From contig SSNU01000213.1 of NCBI GenBank assembly GCA_012064415.1, forward strand, positions 1-30,914: DNA of 30,914 nucleotides, in the 5' to 3' direction. Made by a program: the position numbers and the translations under genes. Shown here piece by piece: positions 9,481-18,795 of this stretch (position 1 is the first letter of the stretch; every line of letters begins with the position of its first letter). Origin of the DNA: Gyrodactylus bullatarudis. Lineage: Eukaryota; Platyhelminthes; Monogenea; Gyrodactylidea; Gyrodactylidae. The notes under the pieces were generated by a model. That model worked only from the letters and a program-made list of their open reading frames with translations, did not search any database and was not told the DNA's origin.

Positions 9481-9748
9481 ATTCGTTTAATCTTCATCTA
9501 CCGTGGCCTATGTGAACTTTTTCACCTTTTTCTCTTCACTGTTGCTATTTATTGAAGAGATTTTTGTGTTTTTTCAGCTTACATTATATTCCTATTTCCA
9601 TTCATGACTCTTATATTCTATTTTTCATCAAACTTTAACTTTTATCATTTTCAAAGAGAGACCACTGATGATCCTTTGAGAAATGCGCATTTGGTTTTAA
9701 ATATATCTTCTTATATAATTCCTAAATTATAAAAGAGTATCAAATATA
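9481..9748 (-). repeat. Right arm of the long inverted repeat
   Basis: Complement of 6253-6557. It begins just downstream of the hammerhead-like motif h2, so it may be the tail of a PLE terminal repeat with its inverted twin on the left. Confidence 0.8.
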
Positions 9749-9902
9749 AGTGGATTTTCGGACGTTTTTGAAAAACTACGTGAATCACTCCAACGTAATA
9801 CTCTTTTATAATGCCTAATTTAATACACATCTTGTCTTAGATATATGACTTAGCGTGCAATTAATTTATAATCTAGTAATGAAACAATTAAATTATATAT
9901 GA

Positions 9903-9975
9903 AAGGCATATACGCTTTTCATCTTTATTAAGACTTCTCAGTATACCGTAGCCGAGAATCGAATCAGGGTAATGA
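9903..9975 (-). mobile_element. Decayed copy of the tRNA/hammerhead SINE
   Basis: Minus strand reads a degenerate B-box-like GATTCGATTCTC, then CGGTATACTGAGAAGTC...GATGAAAAGCGTATATGCC. This aligns with the intact element at 18079-18195 but has changes in the hammerhead core and stem II, so no activity is expected. Confidence 0.55.
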
Positions 9976-10924
9976 GTATTGAAAATATATGTAGAGTTGA
10001 AAAAAGCTCAAAAATTTCATATGAATTTTTATTACAAATTTAAATATTATGAATGTCAGTTTTGAAAGGATTTCATCTAATTATCAATAAAAAGTAATAA
10101 TATAAGATTCTCACCTTTTTTTACTGGGTATTAAATTATAAACTATCAATCTAAGTTGTAGATATCAATATAGGTAATTTTTTCAATCCTAGAATCGTGA
10201 TAGGTTAAAATTTTACATCGGAATTTTATATCAAGAGTAAAATAAAATTTAATATTATTTCACAAATCACAACCAGTGTTATTGATCTTATGAGAATAAG
10301 AATAAGAATATATTCTAGCTAAAAACAAAATTTTTCCATTATCATTAGAAAATAGTTTTTATTCTAGCAAGTGTCTCCCCATGTTAGGATGAATCCTTTT
10401 TTGATGTAATTTTAACAATACAATTCAATCAATCAAGAGACGGCTACAAAACGAGCTAATTACATTTAGGTGGAACATTCTCCTGTTGCCTATTGATTTG
10501 TTTAGTAATGTTTAAGTCATTATTAAGAATTAGCAGTATATTCTCTTAATTATAACCTTATAAATTAATTTACTGAATATTAGCTCATCATTTGGATGTT
10601 TTATCTCAGGTTTGATCTTCATTTCTAATTTCCAATTTTATTTCAGTTGAAAAATTATAGACTTAATTATAGACTGTTGAAAATTTATACACAGAGTACT
10701 CACAAAGTTGTATATCTTTTTAAATATATTTTCAGAGATGATAAAATTTAAAATTTTTCAACTCAGAGGAATGATTATACATTAGTAAATAAACATTTCA
10801 AATGGGAAGAGCATGAGGCTTCAATTTCGAAATTCATATTTTACACAAAAGTGATGCCATGACAGACTTTGGGCTAGTTTTTAATACTTTTAATTGATGA
10901 AGGAAGAAGATGATGCCAGTTATT
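9976..10924. other. Non-genic AT-rich stretch
   Basis: I see no coding region, ribozyme or repeat that I can support here. Confidence 0.4.
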
Positions 10925-10976
10925 TCACAAATAAGGCCTTTGTTTCGGGCATACTCATCAGTGTGATACATGCCAT
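10925..10976 (-). ncRNA. Hammerhead-like motif (copy i)
   Basis: Minus strand: GGCAU, core CTGATGA (10961-10955), AUGCC, GAAA (10946-10943), then CAAA...UUUG. GGCAU/AUGCC are exact complements as in copy h2. Stem III is followed by UG, not the usual UH, so cleavage is doubtful. ATTGG-type boxes lie at about 11012-11045. Confidence 0.45.
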
Positions 10977-11067
10977 ATAAGTACAAATTTGCAAAAAAGA
11001 AAATATACATTCATTGGTTCAATGTTATTACATTTTTGATTGGTCCATCCCTGTTACCAGGGTTAAC

Positions 11068-11190
11068 TTGACGTTTTGGTTCATTATAATAGTTTGAATA
11101 TCTAGTTAATTACAGATACGATTACAATTAATACATTGAATAGTTAATTAATATTAATAGTAGAAAGTTCGTTTGAATAGACATATCGAA
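11068..11190 (+). repeat. Dispersed repeat, copy 1
   Basis: About 123 bp closely matching 30792-30914 in the same orientation. Shared words include GGTTCATTATAAT and ACAGATACGATTACAATTAAT. The element it belongs to is unknown. It lies next to the gypsy/GIY-YIG chimera. Confidence 0.75.
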
Positions 11191-11252
11191 ATTGGAATTA
11201 ACACCTCATTGTGAGAGTGTAAAAATCTGTAATTTGCCTATTCACTTCCACT

Positions 11253-11447
11253 TCAGCTCTCATTCGTTTTGTATGCATTCTTTTGTACGCAGAGATTTGG
11301 CTTTTCTTCATTAATTAAATAAGCTTCAACACCTTTTAACATGCTAACGTTGTTTCCATATGATTTGTAGATAATTTCAAAGTTTTTAGGGGAAACATTG
11401 GCTTTGCATGTTCTGAGGTGATCTCTAACAGCGGTCTGCCCTTTGTG
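11253..11447 (-). pseudogene. GIY-YIG nuclease tail fused to gypsy pol
   Basis: The last about 64 codons of the minus-strand frame read GQTAVRDHL, then FEIIYKS, then EAYLINEEKPNLCVQK. This matches the second half of a retroelement GIY-YIG domain (…GxT…R…H…, glutamate on the long helix, KPxLxxQ), not a gypsy integrase. It is in frame with the gypsy RNase H region and starts where the integrase zinc-binding domain should begin. The N-terminal GIY-YIG residues are missing, so it is unlikely to be catalytic. It may be an LTR element truncated by a PLE. Confidence 0.6.
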
Positions 11448-13047
11448 GAGGTGCTCACGCCTATCATAATAAGACTTTATGTCTTCAGGAATGCTCCTAG
11501 GCCAACCCTGTAGAGTAGCATCAAGTACTTGCGACAGTATCTCGTCAGATGCTGTCTCAAGGGCTATCTCTTCAGGCTGTATAGGGCTCCTTCTTAATGG
11601 GGCATCATCGCCGACTGTAAGTTTGGCGATTACTACATCTTCATTCCCTGGGGAGTACATGCGTGACAGGCAGTCTGCATGCCCGAATGAATTTGTTTTG
11701 ATGTAGCTTATTTTGAAATCGTAATTTCTTAAAGTAAGGGACCATCTCTGCAGTCTGCTAGCTGAGGTTTGCTTTATACCTTTCTTTGGGTTACAGATAT
11801 TTAGCAGAGGTTGATGGTCTGTCTGTAGGAAGAATTTTCTTCCGAAGATATACTTATGAAACTTAGTGACAGCGTACACTAAGGCCCTCTTTTTCTATTT
11901 GGGGATAATTTTGTTGGTGTCTATACTTTTAGACAGATAGAAAATTGGTAGCCACTTATCTGCGTATTGTTGCATGAGCACGGCTCCAATATCCTTTGCT
12001 GAGGCGTCGGCTGCTACTGTGATTGGTAAATCAGGATCATGAAATGCTAGTTGGGAGCATGAGGCTAATGTAGCCTTGATCTTTTTGAAGTTCTCATCAC
12101 ATTCGGCAGTCCATTCGAACCTCGTGTTGGGCTTGAGCAAGTGTCTCATTGACTCCTTGAAACGATGTAAATTTTTCAAGAATGGGGCGAACAAGTTTAC
12201 TAGTCCCAGGAATGACATCAACTCTTCCCTAGACTGGGGATGTCTTAGGGAGAGAAGGTCTTCTACCTTTTTGGAGTTTGGTTTTCGACCGTTTTGATCT
12301 AAAATGTAGCCTAAGTATTCTACCTGGGGTTTGGCGAATTCGCATTTGGACAAATTCAGCTTCAGTCCTGCACCGGATAGTTTTTCGATTACCTTGTGTG
12401 TTGTTTGCCAAAGACTTTCGATGTCTGATTCCTAAACGAGGATATCATCTATATACGCTTGGGTGCGTGGTACTCCTTTGTGTATGAGGTGTATGACGTG
12501 TTGAAAAATTTTGGGTGCAGGTTTTACATCATATGTGAGTCTGTTGCTTTGGAACAGGCCCCATTTAGTGTTGATTGCCATTAATTTTTTAGACGTTTCG
12601 TCCAACTCAATTTGAAGGAAGGCTGATTAACTTATCTAACTCAGCCTTAATTTTATCCTCAAGAGAGAATGTCATACGTCTTTGTGGGACAAAAACCATT
12701 TTAGCATTGGGAACTAAACTCAAGGTAGCTTTATGGCAGCATAGGCCTGGGGCAGCCTCATTTAACTTAGCTATTTCATTTTTTATATTGGGGATAGAAA
12801 TAGACAACACAGCGTAAGAATCAACTGGGATTTTATTGAGATCGAAAAGATGAGCAAGATCGTTTCCCACAAGGCCACATTTCTCATTTGGGGCGATGAA
12901 GAATGTGCACAACTTCGTGGTCCCACTTATAGTAACACGTACTAGGATTTTACCCAGTAATTCAATACCGACGTCCGAATAGTCTAATGGGGAGAAGACA
13001 CTCTGGTCAAATGAATTTCTAAGGCCCATAAAATGAGAAAATTTCAA
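11448..13047 (-). pseudogene. Ty3/gypsy retrotransposon pol (protease end, RT, RNase H), broken
   Basis: Minus strand in order: retropepsin C-terminal part with VGNDLAHLF and linker into RT (13047-12607); a deletion of the RT fingers region near 12630 with frame change; RT palm with GLFQSNRLTYDVKPAP and catalytic YIDD (about 12450-12440); a TAG stop directly after it; thumb/connection with SKCEFAKPQVEYLGY; RNase H with AADASAKDIGAVL and, after a second TAG near 11893, LQTDHQPLL and HADCLSRM. These motifs are diagnostic for Ty3/gypsy. Integrase is absent. No gag or LTR was recognised in the window. Apart from the two stops, most of RT-RNase H is in one frame, implying fairly recent decay. Confidence 0.88.
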
Positions 13048-14021
13048 AATTCATCTCAAAATAAAAGCTATAGAATTGTGCCATCATTAAAGTATCCGAA
13101 TTTGGATAGTAAAACTAAGGAGCTAATACAGAAATGGAGAAGCAAAAATCTGCCAATTAGAATGGTTGATCTTCAATCCGATTTAAGACTCAGTGAATAT
13201 GTTATTATCAATGGTTCAAAAATCAGTGATGGTTGGGCATTTCGATTCAAATGTCGGTAAAACATGAAGAATTTAAAAATATATGGTGAAGGCAAAGATA
13301 TTGATTGGAACGTCGTAGAAGGATGGATAATGTATAATCAAGATGAGCTAAATTCATTTCCAGAAAACAATATTTTCAATATTGATGAAACTTCTATGTT
13401 TTACCAAAATAGAGGTAACCAACGTTAGCTCACTTAATTGTCGAGGTTCGAAAGTATCTAAAGATAGACTGACTGTAGTTGCTTGCTGCAGTATGAATGG
13501 AGAAAAATATCCTCCTTTAGTCATTGGTACGATAATTTTCTATTCCTTTTTTTAATTTACCTAAATTTTTCTCAAGGAACCTCAAAGAAGCCAAGATGCT
13601 TCAGAGGAAATGTTCCAGAATCCTACAAGGGTAACAAGAACGCATGGAACAATGAGGAAGTTTTTCGAGAATGGCTGAACAGTTTTGGACAATATTATTG
13701 GGACAGAAATATTTTATTACTGTCAGATAATGTATCATACCATAAGAATGTTATCCCCCAGCCAATGTTAAGCTGCTATTTTTACCACTGGACTGTACAT
13801 CAGTGTACCAGCCTTTGGATCAAGGAAAAATATGGAACTTCAAATCTAATTTCAGTAGAGAACTTCAGAGAAGATACGTAACCCCTGACGTTGCTGATGG
13901 TTATAGCATGATTCAGAAAGCGTTTACGGAAATCGAAATTGTCATCAGAAATTGTTTCAAAGCTTCAAAAATTTGGAGTTTAAATCAGATTCCTCAGAGA
14001 ACAATGAACAACACGTTTTAA
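13033..14021 (+). pseudogene. pogo/Tigger-type DDE transposase, broken
   Basis: N-terminal part (13033-13260) is a CENP-B-like helix-turn-helix DNA-binding region with KYPNLDSKTKELIQKWR and ISDGWAFRF. After a stop come the DDE_1 motifs: NIFNIDETSMFY (first Asp), the G-S-K...R-TVVACC strand, KPRCFRGNVPESYKGNKNAW, ILLLSDN (second Asp), and in a shifted frame QPLDQG (third Asp). A GT-AG intron of 50 nt fits at 13527-13576. Stops and frameshifts after the HTH, near 13425 and near 13800 make it inactive. It abuts or overlaps the start of the gypsy remnant at 13033-13047, so one element was cut by the other. Terminal repeats were not found. Confidence 0.85.
13527..13576 (+). other. Candidate 50-nt spliceosomal intron in the pogo transposase
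   Basis: It begins GTACGATAA and ends TTTTCTCAAG with a pyrimidine-rich tract. Removing it would join PPLVIG to TSKKPRC, the expected uninterrupted pogo-family sequence. Confidence 0.6.
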
Positions 14022-15370
14022 AATCCTTGGTTTATATCAATGAATCTGAGAATCAATAAATCTTGAAAGGAAAATAAGTTTTTGAGTTCAATTGTTTAGT
14101 TATAATAATTTTGAGATTGCTGAAAAATTTTCATCAATCTGGCGATGTATTTATCATCCCTGTAATGATAAAATAGAATTTCTCATTGAGGATTGACGAA
14201 TTGTTTGTTTGGGGGGATAGAGCAGGCCCCTTTTCACACCCAAAATATTTTTGAGGAAAAAAAGAGAAATGATAATCAACAAATTTTTTTAAACAATTGC
14301 ATGACCGCCTTTAATTGATCATATAAAGGTTATCTTAAATCTAAGGTATGCAGTTTATTGTACGGTTTTGATCTAGAAATTTAAATCTTTTGAATGGTCT
14401 AAAAATTAACTGAAACTGAATTTTAAGTTTTAAAAGTGATATTATGCCTACTTTCAAGTGATAACAGGAAAAATTTGAAATATTTTGGGGGTAGAGAGAA
14501 GAATACGATTTCGATGATATTTTTGGCTGGCTAGCTTATTCTCATCCATGTGACCGATACCTCCGACAACATCGCGATTTTTTCAGCTTTAGGAAGCCTC
14601 CGGAAAAGATCAAAATAGGACCATATGGTCGCTTTGCAAATATTAATACTGGAAATAATGTCCCTACAAGTTCTTCCAGTTGAAAAGTAATAGGCTAGCC
14701 GAAGCAACATATCATATCAATTTTGAACTCGTCGAGTTTAAAGTATAATATTGATGCATAAAATTTGTGCTAACAACTTTTCTTTCTGTATCAGATGGAG
14801 TTATTTTTATTGATGTAGAACGAAAAATATATTTCGCTTATTAATGGAGATAAATTAATGGAAAAAGGTTTAGATGCAAGAGCATAGCGATATTGGCCAA
14901 AATAATTTTTTTTTAATTTTATTGTGAAGTTCAAGCCCTATTTGGCGCTTCAGAATAGATGAGGTTCTAAAAATATTTTTGAAAATTAATGATTAATCAG
15001 GTAAAAATATTTCGATCGATTATTTTTCGGATAATAAATTTCCTAGCAAGTATAGTGTAATTAAAACCCGTAAATATAAATAAGTCTTTCTTTCTCTTCT
15101 TCCCAAACACTTACAGAAGTCAGTTTCTTTATTGGGGATTTCACTAAACCTTAGTCTTCTTTATATTTTTTCTATTGTGAAAAAATTAGTGTGAGCCTTA
15201 TTAAACTTTTCGAATAATGCATTAATATCCATCTCTTTTGATGAAAAGAAGTGTATCATCTAGAATTCGTCTATAATTGTCAATTTTTCAACAGGTTGTT
15301 TAAGGTATTTTTAGTTTGGATAGAAATATAAAATGTCTAATCAGTTAATAATTACCGGTATTATTATACT
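14022..15370. other. Non-genic stretch
   Basis: I see no gene, ribozyme or repeat that I can defend in this interval. Confidence 0.4.
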
Positions 15371-15377
15371 TTGTTTC

Positions 15378-15560
15378 AATTCTAGTGAACTCACGAATTT
15401 GAACTACTATAGAAATAAATGAGCTTGGAAAATAATTCTGGACATCTCAAGACTCATGGTGAGATGGTAAAATGAACGACTTGTTAGAGATGCTCGTGTC
15501 TAAGTCTAAATCCCCCAACATGAGCATTGATAATCAGAAGTTGATAGCCCTTGATAGTAA
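15378..15560 (+). repeat. Dispersed SINE-like repeat, copy 1
   Basis: 15378-15470 matches 17490-17585 in the same orientation (shared CTCACGAATTTGAACTACTA and GACTCATGG). In this copy it continues into about 90 bp with tRNA-like words (GGTGAGATGGTAAA, AAGTCTAAATCCC), suggesting a tRNA-derived SINE. The tRNA resemblance is weak. Confidence 0.45.
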
Positions 15561-15574
15561 ACCAGGGTTCGAAG

Positions 15575-16064
15575 TTTTAAAGTCATATTCTGTCATATTT
15601 CTAATCATAAACTCTTAAAATATGCCTTGTTTATTAAACAAAGCAATTTATTTTCTGATTGGTTGTCAGCTTAACAATAGTCACTTTCTCCTCACAGCAA
15701 TACATAATACCTACTACGTATATGCATACCTCCTTTTCGACAAATCAGATTTAAGTACGAAATATTAAAGGACACTCATGCGTGCGATTTTCAAATTCAA
15801 CGAAAAGGATCGATCCTGATTCGAGGAAAGTTAAAAGAAAAAGAGTTTTCTTATGAATTAATCGATACTTTTGAAGAAAAATAGACGTGAATTGTGGAAA
15901 AAGTTTAGTGTACTACTTTTAAGTAAACAATTATAAAGGCTTAAATTATGACTAAAATTCTATATATGCTTAAAATATGCCCTAAAACACCAAAGAGGCA
16001 TATTTTCGTTTTTCTCTAGCGCTAAAGAATCCATTTATTAGGTCATACTTTTGAGGCCCTAAAT
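15575..16064 (+). mobile_element. Non-autonomous hAT derivative
   Basis: Its right end, read on the minus strand, is TAGGGCCTCAAAAGTATGACC, close to the end of the hAT at 4017. The interior matches both subterminal regions of that element in inverted orientation (GCTTAAAATATGCC, CTGATTGGTTGTCAGC, TAGCGCTAAAGAAT). It contains no transposase. The exact left end and target duplication are unclear. Confidence 0.65.
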
Positions 16065-16082
16065 ATCATCAATAGAACCCAC

Positions 16083-16640
16083 CTATATTTACGCTACTTA
16101 GATGACACATTCCTCTTGCTGAATGATGACCAGCAACAAGATGAAATATTAACTGAATTGAACCGTTAAAAGGAGATGTTCCCAACTTAATTCTGAAGAA
16201 TAAACTTTTCAAACCCACTTCAGTAACCTTTCAAGGATAAAAAGTACGCCTGGTTTCGAAAACACCAAATTGCTCAATGTGGAATTGCAACAAGGATCCG
16301 GTTCAAATGGGTCAACAGAAAAGATATGGTTCACGAGTTCAAATGTTCAATCCTATATTGGCATGAAGATTTAAGCAAGGATCAAGGAGCATCTCAACCC
16401 ATCTCATCTATCCAAGAGCATATCCGACAAAATAATCACCCTGCAGGAATTGAAAACTTCAGGATAAAATAAAGAAAGTCCGTACATAGAAGATCTTAGA
16501 AAAAGCAAAGACGAAATTAGTGAATGAAGAGCTACATACATCTGTGCACAAAAGATAATCGGCAGGAAGATAGGCTTCACCGGTGTTGAGTTCCTCAAGG
16601 CATCTAAGATGATCAAGAGAGAAAATGCAAACCCTCACCA
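16083..16640 (+). pseudogene. Penelope-like element: RT palm and GIY-YIG remnant
   Basis: Plus strand starts with HLYLRYLDDTFLLL, the catalytic YLDD of a Penelope RT (16095-16106), then ILTELNR. Most of the following thumb is frame-broken. At about 16325-16470 a GIY-YIG start MVHEFKCS and SSIQEHIRQNNHPAGIENFRI appear, matching the minus-strand PLE at 27.45-27.28 kb residue by residue in places. The end has CAQKIIGRKIGFTGVEFLKA, like 27024-27168. Several stops interrupt it. It belongs to the same PLE family as the 28.9-kb copy and is followed by a promoter/hammerhead block at 17075-17175. Confidence 0.75.
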
Positions 16641-16727
16641 CCAAGAAAGAAACTCAGCCTCTTCTTGTAAAGACGCAAACGAGTTTGCATTTTTGTTTGA
16701 AAAGTGTTTATTAACCTCTGATTTTAT

Positions 16728-16795
16728 CTGAGCAATAGAAGAATTCATAAGGAAAGGCGATGCCTGTTTGTTAAAAATTTTTCTTTAGTCTTTTC
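16728..16795 (-). repeat. Inverted copy of the tail that follows hammerhead h2
   Basis: Complement of about 9395-9463 (shared CTATTGCTCAGAT and ATCAGAGG). It lies between the GIY-YIG remnant and the downstream hammerhead block, as inverted terminal-repeat pieces do in Penelope elements. Confidence 0.6.
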
Positions 16796-17074
16796 TTGTT
16801 TATTGAGCTGGTCTGATCTCCTTTAAATTGTATGTAAAGTCTCACTCCTCCTCTTCGTTTGGTTTGATGTTTCGTTCCTCTTCAATGGACTCTAAGGTAC
16901 TCTTGATGGAATTTATATGGGTAATCAATTTTTATAATAAATATACAGAAAACCAGTATACACACGCACCACTAAATGTACTCGCATAACGCCTACACCT
17001 AGAATACCACAAAGAAATACCAAAAGACGTACACACTCACTCACCTCCGAGAAGGTGAACAAAAATATAGCCAA
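16796..17074. other. Non-coding 3' part of the PLE
   Basis: No open frame or repeat recognised. It contains short CA-rich stretches at about 16955-17035. Confidence 0.3.
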
Positions 17075-17114
17075 TCAGAACTATTTTCATAATTTCTTGT
17101 AATTTTGTATATAA
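17075..17114 (+). promoter_or_regulatory. CCAAT/TATA block preceding a hammerhead-like motif
   Basis: AGCCAATCAG at about 17079-17088 and TGTATATAAATC at about 17106-17117. The same pair precedes other hammerhead copies, so a Pol II promoter of the PLE terminal repeat is inferred. Confidence 0.5.
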
Positions 17115-17175
17115 ATCTGGTGTGTAAAAGCTGATGAGTATGCTACGAAATAAAGCATCGCTTTCTTTATGAGTT
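17115..17175 (+). ncRNA. Hammerhead-like motif (copy h)
   Basis: Core CTGATGA (17131-17137), stem II GUA-UGC-UAC, GAAA (17147-17150), stem III UAAAG/CUUUA. The position 3' of stem III is UG rather than UH, so efficient cleavage is not expected. GGUGU upstream can pair with AUGCU using wobbles. Confidence 0.5.
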
Positions 17176-17489
17176 TAAATTCATTAATTTGCCTGTTATC
17201 GTTATCATTCTGTGAATTGATCTCTTGATTCAACCATTACTTGTTCAATTCATGTTGATTTCAAGAAAAGGTAATTTCGGAATTAATCAAATGTCTTAAT
17301 CTTAATTAATAGTTATTTGGTACTTTCTTACCATTATTATACATAACTCATAAAGATAGCTGTTCACTATTTAACAAGCCAGTATACAACATAGTTAGGT
17401 AGCAAGCGAACAACGTTATAGTCAAGTTAATGTGATTTAATACGGCTCCCATTTTCAATGAGGAACTCATTGTGAGGATTTAGAAATGT

Positions 17490-17585
17490 GGTTTCAATTC
17501 CAGTTAACTCACGAATTTGAACTACTATAGAAACATATGAGCCTGGCGAATAATTTTGGACAACTCACTGAGACTCATGGTAACT
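17490..17585 (+). repeat. Dispersed SINE-like repeat, copy 2
   Basis: Matches 15378-15470. Here it stops after GAGACTCATGG without the tRNA-like extension. Confidence 0.5.
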
Positions 17586-18005
17586 ATATCTAGAATATAT
17601 TTCACTGGATCATTTACAGATTAGTAATCGGTGATTATTTTTAAAATCTTCTGCAAGGCTTCGAAAAATTATTCAAAGAAAAAATTATATGTTTATGTTT
17701 TATTATATGTTATAGAAAAAAATAAGAAATTCTGGTATTATAGGTAAATGAGAAATAAGTGTCAAGTATTTTTTTTTCTTTCCTATAGCTTTTTGATGAT
17801 ATTGCCGAACTTTATCAACGATATTTTTGAGTTATTTCCTAAACTCATGGAAGATTCAGAGAACAAAAAGCATATATTTGAGTGATAAACGTCATAAAAC
17901 ATATAGACAAATCTCAGTCTACCTTCCGAATCAATAATGTTTCGAAGAGATACCAGAAGCCTTCTACTCATCAAAAAATGTCTTACTCCTTAAAATCTTC
18001 CTGGA
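17586..18005. other. Non-genic stretch
   Basis: No supported gene or element seen. Confidence 0.3.
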
Positions 18006-18078
18006 CTAGATGTTAGAGTTCGGATAAGCAAGTGTCAATTCCATAAGAGAGTCAAATAATATTTAACTCACGGTGGCA

Positions 18079-18121
18079 GATGTATACGCGTTTCGTCCTT
18101 ATTAGGACTCGTCAGTACACC
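18079..18121 (-). ncRNA. Canonical type I hammerhead ribozyme
   Basis: Minus strand: stem I GGUGUA/UACAUC (6 bp, one G-U), core CUGACGA (18115-18109), stem II GUCC/GGAC (4 bp, perfect), GAAA (18094-18091), minimal stem III around CGCG, cleavage triplet GUA between plus positions 85 and 84 (18085/18084). All invariant positions of the hammerhead are present. Very short stem III is known from schistosome Sm-alpha-like and other metazoan hammerheads, which often act as dimers or in tandem transcripts. Confidence 0.85.
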
Positions 18122-18195
18122 ATAGCCTGGATTCGAACCCGGGTCTACAACGTTGTGAGGCAACGCTTCTAACCACTAGGACAGAACCCCCGTTC
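18120..18195 (-). other. tRNA-derived SINE head (Pol III promoter)
   Basis: Minus strand has an A-box-like TGTCCTAGTGGTTAGA, a GCCTCAC segment resembling tRNA-Val(CAC), and a perfect B box GGTTCGAATCC about 40 nt further on, directly upstream of the hammerhead. The cloverleaf is imperfect, so this is a tRNA-derived promoter head and not a tRNA gene. Confidence 0.7.
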
Positions 18196-18544
18196 GTCTT
18201 CATAGTATTGACACCACCTACACACTGGTTTTTTTTTGAATAAGCACAAAGTAGAAATTACATTGTTTTTAGACATTAAACCTACTAGCTAAGTGTGGTC
18301 ACTGGTTGTTACTATATCCTTATGAATATAGTATACATCTGCCACCGTGAGTTGAATATTATTTGACTCTCTTATGGAATTGACACTTGCTTATCCGAAC
18401 TCTAACATCTAGGTGTGAGAAGACAATCTCCATCAAGTTAGATTCACAAGGATATAGAAATAACCAGTGACCACACTTAGCTAGTAGGTTTAATGTCTAA
18501 AAACAATGTAATTTCTACTTTTTGCTTATTTAGGTATAACTAAT

Positions 18545-18613
18545 TTTCTTCCCTATGAAAGAATGTGATGCAAAAACAGCCTACATAATGCAAATATTTT
18601 CATAGGGAAAAAC
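18545..18613. repeat. Small inverted repeat
   Basis: TTCTTCCCTATGAAA and TTTTCATAGGGAA face each other about 40 bp apart. It may be a tiny foldback element. No target duplication was identified. Confidence 0.4.
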
Positions 18614-18795
18614 GGGTATGCTCAAGAAGTTGTTCTAGGATCAATAGTGGTGAAACAATTCATTCATCCGTTTCTAAACGCTGGTAGGGCATTTACTTTT
18701 TTTCGTCATGTGATCTAGCTCAAAATCTCATAGCTTATCTTACGGCCATGGGGTACATGTCGGAAAAATAGGAAGTTTTCACTTTAAAAACTTGT

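Larger units (their letters stand above)
18006..18530. mobile_element. tRNA/hammerhead short retroelement: two pieces in inverted, permuted order
   Basis: Segments A (18006-18087) and B (18239-18324) are each repeated as complements at 18331-18412 and 18444-18530. The order along the plus strand is A, tRNA-hammerhead, B, A', short linker, B'. A simple inverted duplication would give B' before A'. The observed order is that of two pieces of one circular or tandem monomer of roughly 360 bp. The right piece starts at GTATACATC, within 3 nt of the predicted ribozyme cleavage site. Confidence 0.7.

Noticed and set aside
18120..18195. A functional tRNA gene
   Set aside because: The acceptor and anticodon stems do not pair properly and the segment runs directly into a hammerhead. 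It is a SINE head.
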